From NCBI GenBank assembly GCA_027314845.1, contig DAHVAA010000128.1, positions 1 through 5,103 of the forward strand: 5,103 nt of DNA, in the 5' to 3' direction. Source of the DNA: Thermoplasmata archaeon (GTDB lineage Archaea > Thermoplasmatota > Thermoplasmata > UBA184). Position numbers and translations under genes: made by a program. How positions within the stretch are numbered: the first letter of the stretch is position 1; each line of letters starts with the position of its first letter. Of this stretch, positions 1 to 5,103 are shown piece by piece. The notes beneath the pieces were generated by a model, which searched no databases, was not told the DNA's origin, and saw only the letters and a program-made list of their open reading frames with translations.

Positions 1-781
1 CCTCCCCGGCATGGACCCGGCGAAGGACCTTGCCGACTTCCGGCGGCTCTGGGCGGAGCCCACATTCCGCCCGGACCTCCTCAAGATCTACCCGACGCTC
101 GTTCTTCCCGGGACGCCGCTCTACGAGGACTGGAAGGCGGGGCGGTACGAACCGTACGACACCGAGACCGCGACGGAACTCCTGGCCGTCCTGAAGAAGG
201 AACTCCCTCCCTGGGTGCGCATCCAGCGGATCCAACGCGACATTCCGGCCCGCCTCATCGCCGCGGGGGTCCGAGCGAGCAACATCCGGGAACGGGCGCT
301 CGCCCGCCTGCGCTCCTCGGGGAGCGCCTGCCGATGCCTGCGCTGCCGCGAGGTCGGCCGCCGGGCGGCACCGCCGCTCCATGAGTTCCAGCTCACCGAG
401 ACCGACTACTCGGCGGCGGGGGGGGAGGAGCGGTTCTTTGCGTGGGAGGAGCCGGTCACCGACACCGTTGCCGGCTACCTGCGACTCCGTTTCCCCCCTG
501 AGGGAGCGGACTTTGCCCTCGATGCGCCCGTGATCCGGGAGCTCAAAGTTCTCGGGAGCGAGGTCGCCGTGGGACGGACCGGAGAGCGGCCGACCGACTA
601 CCAGCACCGGGGCCTCGGCCGGTCCCTGGTGGAAGCCGCCGAGTCCGCGGTGAGGGCGGCCGGCTACGGCCGGATATACGTCACGAGCGCGGTCGGCACT
701 CGACCTTACTACCGGGCTCTGGGGTACGAGCGGCACGGGGCTCACATGGCGAAGGGAGTTTTCGCCGCACACAACTCCTGA
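1..781 (+). CDS. elp3: Elp3-type tRNA uridine(34) acetyltransferase, C-terminal part (5' end outside window)
   Basis: Elp3 uses a radical-SAM domain and a GNAT acetyltransferase domain to add a carboxymethyl-type group to wobble uridine 34 of tRNA. The N-terminal radical-SAM cluster lies left of the window. The reading frame is open from base 2 (codons for Leu-Pro-Gly before the Met at base 11), and LPGMDP is a family motif, so that ATG is internal, not a start. Counting from that Met, the end of the radical-SAM domain is visible (LKIYPTLVLPGTPLYEDW at 24-41, PPWVRIQRIQRDIPA at 66-80), then a cysteine group CRCLRC (107-112), then the GNAT domain with an acetyl-CoA-binding QHRGLG loop (198-203) and the Tyr pair Y233-Y234 in YYRALGYE near the active site. 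It ends in TGA 81 bp before the SAM synthetase gene. Family identity is very secure; archaea typically have Elp3 without the other Elongator subunits. Confidence 0.95.
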   Translation, partial: LPGMDPAKDLADFRRLWAEPTFRPDLLKIYPTLVLPGTPLYEDWKAGRYEPYDTETATELLAVLKKELPPWVRIQRIQRDIPARLIAAGVRASNIRERALARLRSSGSACRCLRCREVGRRAAPPLHEFQLTETDYSAAGGEERFFAWEEPVTDTVAGYLRLRFPPEGADFALDAPVIRELKVLGSEVAVGRTGERPTDYQHRGLGRSLVEAAESAVRAAGYGRIYVTSAVGTRPYYRALGYERHGAHMAKGVFAAHNS

Positions 782-821
782 CGGAGCCGAACCGACCGAC
801 CCCTATCGCCGGTCGCGCAAG

Positions 822-829
822 GGTTAAAC
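822..829 (+). promoter_or_regulatory. possible TATA-like box upstream of the SAM synthetase gene
   Basis: GGTTAAAC is the only AT-rich patch in the 81-bp gap between elp3 and the SAM synthetase gene. Its centre is about 37 bp before the ATG, so a start of transcription about 25 bp downstream would give a leader of roughly 10 nt that still contains the GAGGGA element. This is a position-and-composition argument only; the match to an archaeal TATA box is weak and no clear BRE is seen. Readthrough from elp3 is equally possible. Confidence 0.3.
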
Positions 830-849
830 CTGCCCCCGACTCGCCGACC

Positions 850-855
850 GAGGGA
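850..855 (+). promoter_or_regulatory. Shine-Dalgarno-like site for the SAM synthetase gene
   Basis: GAGGGA lies 7 nt before the ATG at 863, a normal spacing for pairing with the 3' end of 16S rRNA. It supports that ATG as the start, in agreement with the expected N-terminus of the protein family. Confidence 0.55.
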
Positions 856-862
856 ACCCCCA

Positions 863-2059
863 ATGGCCCGGAACATCCAGGTGGAGCCGCTGCGCACCCT
901 CCATATCGAGGACCAAGAGGTCGAGCTGGTCGAGCGCAAGGGACTCGGCCACCCCGATTCGATCGCGGACGGGGTCTCGGAGTCGGTCAGCCGGGCGCTC
1001 TGCCGGATGTACCTCGACGAGTTCGGGAAGATCCTTCATCACAACACGGACGAAACCCAGGTCGTGGGCGGAGGCTCCGAGCCGAAGTTCGGCGGGGGTC
1101 GCGTGACGAGCCCGATCTACATCCTGCTCGTCGGACGCGCGACCACGGAAGTGAACGGAGAGAAGCTGCCGTACCGCGACGTCGCGATCGACGCCGCCCG
1201 CAAGTACGTCCAGTCGATCTGCGCGCACATCGACGTGGACAAGCACGTCGAGTTCGACTGCAAGATCGGCCAGGGGTCGGTCGACCTCCGGGGGGTCTTC
1301 GACCAGAAGGCCGTCCTCGCGAACGACACGAGCTTCGGCGTCGGTTTCGCCCCGCTCTCCGACACCGAGCGGCTCGTCCTCGAGAGCGAGAAGTTCCTCA
1401 CGCTGAAGCTCAAGAAGAAGGTCCCCGCGGTCGGCGAGGACGTCAAGGTCATGGGCTATCGCCAGGGAGAGAAGATCCGTCTGACGGTCGCCGCGGCACT
1501 GGTCGACAGCGAGGTCGCGAACGGCGCCGAATACCAGTCGGTCTGCGACGAGATCCAACAGAAGCTGGCCGACCAGGCGGCCAAGCTCACGCATCGGGAG
1601 GTCTCGATCGATGTCAACACCGCCGATGACCCCGAGCTCGGTCGGTACTACCTTACCGTGACCGGGTGCTCGATGGAAGCCGGGGATGACGGGTCGGTCG
1701 GGAGGGGAAACCGAGCGAACGGGCTCATCACCCCCTGCCGCCCGATGAGCCTCGAAGCGTCCGCCGGGAAGAACCCCGTCAATCACGTCGGCAAGATCTA
1801 CAACATCCTCGGCAACCTCATCGCGAACGACATCGTCAAAGAAGCGGGAGGGAACGTCCGGGAGGTCCACGTCCGCATCCTCTCCCAGATCGGCAAGCCG
1901 GTCGACCAACCCCAGGTCGCGAGCCTGCAGATCCTCCCGGCCGACGGGGTGAAGCTCGCCCAGGTCAAGGGGAAGGCCGAAGCGGTCGCGCAGAGCTGGT
2001 TCGACCAGATCGACTCGATCCCCCGCCGGCTCCTGACCGACAAGATATCGGTCTTCTAG
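863..2059 (+). CDS. mat: Archaeal-type S-adenosylmethionine synthetase (methionine adenosyltransferase)
   Basis: This cytoplasmic enzyme makes S-adenosylmethionine from methionine and ATP, releasing phosphate and pyrophosphate. The 398 residues match the archaeal MAT family (about 400 residues), which is very divergent from bacterial MetK. Visible signatures are [14 protein letters not shown] (24-37), the [21 protein letters not shown] segment (59-79), [12 protein letters not shown] (273-284, glycine-rich phosphate-binding type loop) and [20 protein letters not shown] (292-311). The whole chain is intact, with no missing motif. The ATG at 863 follows a GAGGGA element by 7 nt and gives an N-terminus typical of the family. 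It ends in TAG. It lies between two radical-SAM tRNA modification genes that consume its product and is 28 bp from the downstream one, so cotranscription with that gene is likely. The long open frame on the opposite strand is a GC-rich shadow. Confidence 0.97.
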   Translation: MARNIQVEPLRTLHIEDQEVELVERKGLGHPDSIADGVSESVSRALCRMYLDEFGKILHHNTDETQVVGGGSEPKFGGGRVTSPIYILLVGRATTEVNGEKLPYRDVAIDAARKYVQSICAHIDVDKHVEFDCKIGQGSVDLRGVFDQKAVLANDTSFGVGFAPLSDTERLVLESEKFLTLKLKKKVPAVGEDVKVMGYRQGEKIRLTVAAALVDSEVANGAEYQSVCDEIQQKLADQAAKLTHREVSIDVNTADDPELGRYYLTVTGCSMEAGDDGSVGRGNRANGLITPCRPMSLEASAGKNPVNHVGKIYNILGNLIANDIVKEAGGNVREVHVRILSQIGKPVDQPQVASLQILPADGVKLAQVKGKAEAVAQSWFDQIDSIPRRLLTDKISVF

Positions 2060-2071
2060 GCCCTACTCCGC

Positions 2072-2079
2072 GGGGGGAG
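2072..2079 (+). promoter_or_regulatory. Shine-Dalgarno-like site deciding a GTG start
   Basis: GGGGGGAG ends 8 nt before the GTG at 2088. It supports use of GTG as initiator for the MtaB-like gene. The same bases could pair with CTCC at 2066-2069 or with the five C residues at 2080-2084, which may partly hide the site in RNA. Confidence 0.55.
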
Positions 2080-2087
2080 CCCCCAGC

Positions 2088-3368
2088 GTGCGGGTCTACG
2101 TAGAGAGCTACGGCTGTTCCCAGAACCAGGGAGAAGGGGCCGAGATCGCCCGCGCCCTCGCCGACCGGGGACACGAGATCGTCGCCGCCGTGGCGGACGC
2201 CGACGCGGGGATCCTCGTCTCCTGCGCGGTCATCGGACCGACCGAGGCCCGTATGGTACGGCGGTGGGAGGCCTTGGCCGCCCGCCTTCCGCGCGTCGTG
2301 GTGACCGGCTGCCTCGTTCCGCTTCGGACGAGCCTCCTTCGCGGCCCCGGCCTCGAGAGGACCACCTTCGTCCCGATCCGCGAGCAAACACGCATCCCCG
2401 AGCTTCTCGCCTCGGGGCCAACCCCGGAGCGGGCCGCGACCCCGGGCACCGGGCCGCACCTCTCCATCGTCGGCTCGCTCCCGCCTACGGAAGAGGTGGT
2501 GATCGCCCAGGGTTGCACGAGCGGGTGCTCTTACTGCGTCAGTCGCCTCGCACGGGGCTCGTTGTCGAGCGTTCCGATCCCGGAGGTCGTGCGCCGCGTG
2601 CGCGCGGCGGTGGCTCGGGGCGTCAGCGAAGTGCGGCTCTCCTCGCTCGACACCGCGGCCTGGGGGCTCGACCGGACCGACGGCGCGCGGCTCCCGGACC
2701 TCTTGCGCGCGGTCGACGAGCTCCCGGGGGAGTTCCGCGTCCGGGTCGGTATGATGAGCCCACAGACGCTCCGTCCGATCCTCACCGACCTCCTCGAGCG
2801 ACTCGGTTCGGAGAGGTTCTACCGATTCCTGCACTTGCCGGCCCAGAGCGGCTCGGACCGGGTGCTCGACGCGATGCATCGAGGGTACACCGCCGACGAG
2901 TTCGTCCGCCAGGTCGTCGAGGCCCGGGCCCGGCACCCGGACCTCATGCTCTCCACCGACGTGATCGCGGGTTTCCCCGGGGAGACCGAGGAGGACCACC
3001 GACTCACCGAGAACCTGATCGAAGCGGTGGGACCGGAGTCGGTGAACGTCACGCGCTTCTCGCCCCGACCGGGAACACCGGCCGCCCGGCTACCGTTGCT
3101 CCCGCCCGGCGTCGCCAAGCGGCGGTCCCGCTCCCTCACCGTCCTACGCCAACGCGTCTCCCGGGCCCGGCTCGAGCAGTGGCTCGGCCGCGAGGGCACG
3201 GTCCGCGTCCTGGAGCACGGTCCCGGGACCAGCTCCGTCGCTCGGCTCCCCAACTACCTGCCGGTCGTGTTGGCGGAGCGGCTCGGACTCGGAGACGAGG
3301 TTCGGGTCCGGGTCGACGGCGCCCGTTCCACGTACCTCCTCGGACGACCGACCCAAGCTGCGTTCTAA
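2088..3368 (+). CDS. Archaeal MtaB/CDKAL1-type tRNA t6A37 methylthiotransferase (radical SAM)
   Basis: Enzymes of this family insert sulfur and a methyl group at C2 of N6-threonylcarbamoyladenosine 37 next to the anticodon (t6A to ms2t6A), using SAM both as radical source and methyl donor. The 426 residues show the full three-domain layout: an N-terminal MTTase domain (about 1-125) with YGCSQN (8-13) and cysteines C10, C46 and C75 for the auxiliary Fe-S cluster; a radical-SAM domain with CTSGCSYC (C143, C147, C150), followed by LPAQSGSDRVL (250-260), STDVIAGFPGETEED (289-303) and VTRFSPRPGTPAA (321-333); and a C-terminal TRAM RNA-binding domain (about 363-420). The GTG start is chosen because the family begins with this VYVESYGC segment, and no other start lies between it and the upstream stop. 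One oddity is VSC where the family usually has NTC around the second cluster cysteine. MiaB proper (i6A substrate) is less likely, given the archaeal-type sequence. Confidence 0.93.
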   Translation: MRVYVESYGCSQNQGEGAEIARALADRGHEIVAAVADADAGILVSCAVIGPTEARMVRRWEALAARLPRVVVTGCLVPLRTSLLRGPGLERTTFVPIREQTRIPELLASGPTPERAATPGTGPHLSIVGSLPPTEEVVIAQGCTSGCSYCVSRLARGSLSSVPIPEVVRRVRAAVARGVSEVRLSSLDTAAWGLDRTDGARLPDLLRAVDELPGEFRVRVGMMSPQTLRPILTDLLERLGSERFYRFLHLPAQSGSDRVLDAMHRGYTADEFVRQVVEARARHPDLMLSTDVIAGFPGETEEDHRLTENLIEAVGPESVNVTRFSPRPGTPAARLPLLPPGVAKRRSRSLTVLRQRVSRARLEQWLGREGTVRVLEHGPGTSSVARLPNYLPVVLAERLGLGDEVRVRVDGARSTYLLGRPTQAAF

Positions 3369-3373
3369 ATACA
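3363..3373 (+). promoter_or_regulatory. possible TATA-like box before the zinc-ribbon membrane protein gene
   Basis: TTCTAAATACA overlaps the stop codon of the MtaB-like gene and is the most AT-rich run near the 67-bp gap. If used, transcription would begin near 3395 and leave a leader of about 40 nt. The evidence is composition and spacing only. Confidence 0.3.
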
Positions 3374-3426
3374 CCGACCCGTCCTAGTTCCTCGGTTGCG
3401 GGCCGGGCCGGCGTCGGCCCCACCGC

Positions 3427-3430
3427 AGGA
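3427..3430 (+). promoter_or_regulatory. weak Shine-Dalgarno-like site
   Basis: AGGA lies 5 nt before the ATG at 3436. It is short, but consistent with that ATG, which places a hydrophobic segment at residue 9. Confidence 0.35.
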
Positions 3431-3435
3431 CCGGC

Positions 3436-4356
3436 ATGTCGCTCACTCCCGAGGAGCTCACGGTCATCGTCATCGCCGTTGTGCTCGTGGTGGCCGTCGC
3501 GGCGCTGATGCTGTTCCTGATCCAACGGCTGCGGCGTCGCAAGGCCCAGCTGCTCCACGAGCTTAGGGACCGACCCGAGCTGATCCAGGATCGGGCCTAC
3601 AATCGGATCGCGATGGCGCGACGCGAGGCAGAGCTCCTGGTGGGACAGGGGACCGATCTCGCTCGCGCGCGGGACCTGATCGCTCAGGCCCAGGCGGCGT
3701 ACGACAACCGCGGCTACGAGCGCGCGTATACCTCGGCCCAGCTCGCCCACGAATCCCTGGTGAACGCACGACGCGACCGACCGCTTCCCTCGGCGGCCGG
3801 CGCCCCACCGCCGTCCGCGGCATCGACGGTCTCCTTGCCCCGACCCTCGCCGGCTCCCGCGCCGTCGTCGGGACCCGGAATCCCAAAGAACCGGGCCGAG
3901 TCGAAGTTCCAGTTGTCCGTCCTGAGCCAGGACCTCGCGCGGGCCCGGGTCGAGCGCCCCGGTACCCCCTCCACCACCGAGGCCATGAACCTCGAGCGCG
4001 ACGCCCAGATGGCGTTCGACCGGGGCGACTTCACCGAAGCGTTCCGGCTCTCGCTCCGCGGTCGGAGGGCACTCGGAGGAACGGTCGAGTCGTTGCCACC
4101 CACTCCCTCGGCGCGCGCCGGGGCGACCTCGGGGGCCGCTCCCTTCGCTTCCGCAAAGGCCCCCGATGCGGGTCAGTCCGCCGACCACGCGGCGCGGGCC
4201 GATCGATGCCCGGCGTGCGGCTACCCGGCGCTCGCGGGGGACACCTACTGCCGCGGCTGCGGTGCGCCGCGCGCGCCTTCGGCCTGCCCCCAATGCGGTG
4301 CGGACCGCACCCCTCACGACACGTTCTGCGGACGGTGCGGGGCCCGGTTCGACTGA
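3436..4356 (+). CDS. Single-pass membrane protein with duplicated helical segment and two C-terminal zinc ribbons, function unknown
   Basis: I do not recognise a named family for the whole 306-residue protein. Residues 9-29 are a strongly hydrophobic membrane segment followed at once by RLRRRK (31-36), so by the positive-inside rule the rest should be cytoplasmic. Residues about 45-113 form a charged, Ala-rich helical region; 114-152 is a Pro/Ala/Ser-rich linker; 153-213 is a second helical region resembling the first; 216-256 is another linker. The C-terminus is a double zinc ribbon: C258/C261 with C272/C275, and C284/C287 with C298/C301. Both ribbons have CPxC, 10 residues, then CxxC. Membrane-anchored zinc-ribbon proteins of this plan are widespread in archaea and mostly uncharacterised. 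The related helical segments suggest a TPR-like interaction scaffold, but that is inference. It follows the MtaB-like gene on the same strand after 67 bp and converges on nreA; neither neighbour assigns it a role. Confidence 0.88.
   Translation: MSLTPEELTVIVIAVVLVVAVAALMLFLIQRLRRRKAQLLHELRDRPELIQDRAYNRIAMARREAELLVGQGTDLARARDLIAQAQAAYDNRGYERAYTSAQLAHESLVNARRDRPLPSAAGAPPPSAASTVSLPRPSPAPAPSSGPGIPKNRAESKFQLSVLSQDLARARVERPGTPSTTEAMNLERDAQMAFDRGDFTEAFRLSLRGRRALGGTVESLPPTPSARAGATSGAAPFASAKAPDAGQSADHAARADRCPACGYPALAGDTYCRGCGAPRAPSACPQCGADRTPHDTFCGRCGARFD
3688..3729 (+). repeat. Internal protein repeat, copy 1, in the zinc-ribbon membrane protein
   Basis: Residues 85-98 read AQAAYDNRGYERAY. They line up without gaps with residues 190-203 of the same protein: five identities (A, Q, A, D, A) and Tyr/Phe exchanges at three positions. 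The pattern AQxA-aromatic-Dxxx-aromatic-xxA-aromatic resembles the second half of a TPR-like helical hairpin. The similarity is in the protein more than in the DNA, so the duplication would be old. Confidence 0.5.
4003..4044 (+). repeat. Internal protein repeat, copy 2, in the zinc-ribbon membrane protein
   Basis: Residues 190-203 read AQMAFDRGDFTEAF and are the counterpart of residues 85-98, 105 residues upstream. Each copy ends a helical region and is followed by a Pro/Ala/Ser-rich linker, so the unit may be helical module plus linker. Confidence 0.5.
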
Positions 4357-4416
4357 CCCCGGGCGCGTCCGGCACCGCGCCTCGGAAGAATGCCAACCAG
4401 ACCCCGGGCGGCGACC
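4357..4416. other. Convergent intergenic gap with a 10-bp direct repeat
   Basis: This 60-bp gap lies between the stop codons of the zinc-ribbon gene and nreA. ACCCCGGGCG occurs twice (4356-4365, its first base belonging to the TGA stop, and 4401-4410). Each copy contains the palindrome CCCGGG, so the two could also pair with each other as a 6-bp stem. There is no T-run on either strand, so a typical archaeal terminator is not visible. Confidence 0.4.
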
Positions 4417-5103
4417 TCAACCGGCCGCAGCGGGCTGGACCCACTCGTCCAGCCGCCGCTGCGTCCGGGCTTCATGCAGTACCGCGCTCGCCTTCTTCCA
4501 CCGGTCGAGGGGGATCGCAAACGTCGAGCGGATCCGGTCGAACAGCTCTTCGAATCCGGTCAACCGTTCGGGCCGGCCACGAAGGGCGGCCCGGACATGC
4601 TCGCGGACGTTCCAGACCCCGAGCGGGAGGATCTCGCCGGGATGGACCTCCCGCAGAACGACGACGCCCGCTTGCCGTCCGAGGTTGAGGAGCGCCTCGC
4701 TGGTCGCCAGCCGCGCCGCGTAGTAGCAGCCCCCGATCGAGGCGTAGGTCGTCCGTCCGTCGTGTCCCTCATGGTCTCCGATGATCACGACTTGGGTGGT
4801 ACCCGGGTTCCACAGGGTGTTCGGGTACCACGCCTCGATCGACTCGTACCGGTAGGCTCCCGGAAGCATCGCGATGATCCACCGGTTGTCGAGGGCGGTG
4901 AGCCGGTAGAGGAGGATCTCCGAGAGCTCGGGCTGCATCCGCACCCGCTCTAAGTTCTGTTTCGACAGGAGGTCGTCGACCGCGGTAATGCTCCACCGGG
5001 TCGGCACGATCCGACGTCGGCCGTGTCGGCCCAGGATCCCGACGCTGAAGGCTCGCTGGATCCGACTCACCCGGACGCCTCGAGTATAGAGCTCCCCGAC
5101 AGC
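4417..5103 (-). CDS. nreA: Archaeal DNA-repair protein Nre (NreA type), C-terminal part (5' end outside window)
   Basis: Nre proteins are archaea-specific repair factors; in Haloferax volcanii NreA helps resist mitomycin C damage and acts with PCNA. The frame is open from the right edge, giving 228 visible residues and a TGA stop at 4417-4419. Family hallmarks are VSRIQRAFSVGILG (12-25), RIVPTRWSITAVDD (31-44), IIGDHEGHDGRT (107-118), GGCYYAARLA (124-133) and VVVLREVHPGEILPLGVWNVRE (147-168). The GTG at 5068-5070 is not the start: the family sequence continues upstream as LYTRGVR, and the N-terminal region is missing from this window. The C-terminus carries QRRLDEWV (215-222), a PCNA-interacting-like motif. 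The gene converges with the zinc-ribbon membrane protein gene across 60 bp, so it is not in its operon; its promoter lies outside the window. Confidence 0.93.
   Translation of the reverse strand, partial: AVGELYTRGVRVSRIQRAFSVGILGRHGRRRIVPTRWSITAVDDLLSKQNLERVRMQPELSEILLYRLTALDNRWIIAMLPGAYRYESIEAWYPNTLWNPGTTQVVIIGDHEGHDGRTTYASIGGCYYAARLATSEALLNLGRQAGVVVLREVHPGEILPLGVWNVREHVRAALRGRPERLTGFEELFDRIRSTFAIPLDRWKKASAVLHEARTQRRLDEWVQPAAAG
4438..4461 (-). other. PIP-box-like PCNA-binding peptide at the Nre C-terminus
   Basis: The codons give QRRLDEWV, seven residues before the end (QPAAAG follows). The PIP consensus is Q-x-x-hydrophobic-x-x-aromatic-aromatic; here Q, L and W fit, while the final position is Val. 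Archaeal Nre proteins are known to bind PCNA through such a C-terminal motif, and the terminal location after a charged helix fits that role. Confidence 0.7.

Noticed and set aside
824..1909. 361-codon open frame on the minus strand opposite the SAM synthetase gene
   Set aside because: It is antisense to a gene with unmistakable family motifs. Its product is a monotonous Asp/Leu/Val/Arg-rich chain with no recognisable domain, as expected from GC-rich codon bias.
1965..2999. 344-codon open frame on the minus strand opposite the MtaB-like gene
   Set aside because: Antisense to a complete methylthiotransferase; its product is low-complexity and Arg/Gly/Pro-rich with no motif.
3405..3420. Hairpin GGGCCG / CGGCCC with a 4-base loop before the zinc-ribbon gene
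   Set aside because: A 6-bp GC stem is expected by chance at this base composition; no T-run follows it, so it is not supported as a terminator or leader element.
2264..3508. 414-codon plus-strand frame overlapping the MtaB-like gene and the start of the next gene
   Set aside because: The product is Arg/Pro/Gly-rich without a domain, and the other frame encodes the recognisable enzyme.
3136..4317. 393-codon minus-strand frame opposite the zinc-ribbon membrane protein
   Set aside because: Because the sense gene is uncharacterised I compared both. The sense frame has a membrane segment, linkers and eight well-spaced zinc-ribbon cysteines, whereas the antisense product is Arg/Gly-rich and featureless.
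4390..4953. Plus-strand open frame across the nreA region
   Set aside because: It is antisense to clear Nre family motifs and has no recognisable content of its own.
5068..5070. GTG as a possible start of nreA
   Set aside because: The frame stays open to the window edge and the upstream codons (LYTRGVR) continue the family sequence, so the gene begins outside the window.

Overview
The window is GC-rich (strong G/C at third codon positions) and reads as an ordinary stretch of an archaeal chromosome. Four of its five genes belong to archaeal or archaeal/eukaryotic families: an Elp3-type tRNA acetyltransferase, the archaeal-type methionine adenosyltransferase, an archaeal MtaB/CDKAL1-type methylthiotransferase and the archaea-specific repair factor Nre. 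The fifth gene is a single-pass membrane protein with a C-terminal pair of zinc ribbons. That architecture is common in Euryarchaeota, including Thermoplasmatota-like lineages, but this is only a weak hint about the exact group. Shine-Dalgarno-like sequences precede the three complete genes.

Layout: bases 1-781 (+) hold the C-terminal two-thirds or so of elp3, cut by the left window edge. After an 81-bp gap with a possible TATA-like patch comes the complete methionine adenosyltransferase gene (863-2059, +). Twenty-eight bases later a GTG start opens the MtaB-like gene (2088-3368, +), probably cotranscribed with it. A 67-bp gap with another AT-rich patch precedes the zinc-ribbon membrane protein (3436-4356, +). 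A 60-bp convergent gap separates it from the 3' part of nreA (4417-5103, -), whose start lies beyond the right edge. There is no gene-free stretch longer than 81 bp, and I saw no RNA gene, mobile element or CRISPR array.

How the genes fit together: the first three form a sensible functional group. Elp3 modifies wobble uridine 34 and the MtaB-type enzyme modifies t6A at position 37 of tRNA anticodon loops. Both are radical-SAM enzymes, and the gene between them makes SAM. The zinc-ribbon protein has no assignable function; it carries two related helical segments between the membrane anchor and the ribbons. Nre is a DNA-repair factor and here ends in a PCNA-binding-like (PIP) peptide. I found no clear sign of a new multi-gene system; the least explained part is the membrane zinc-ribbon protein.
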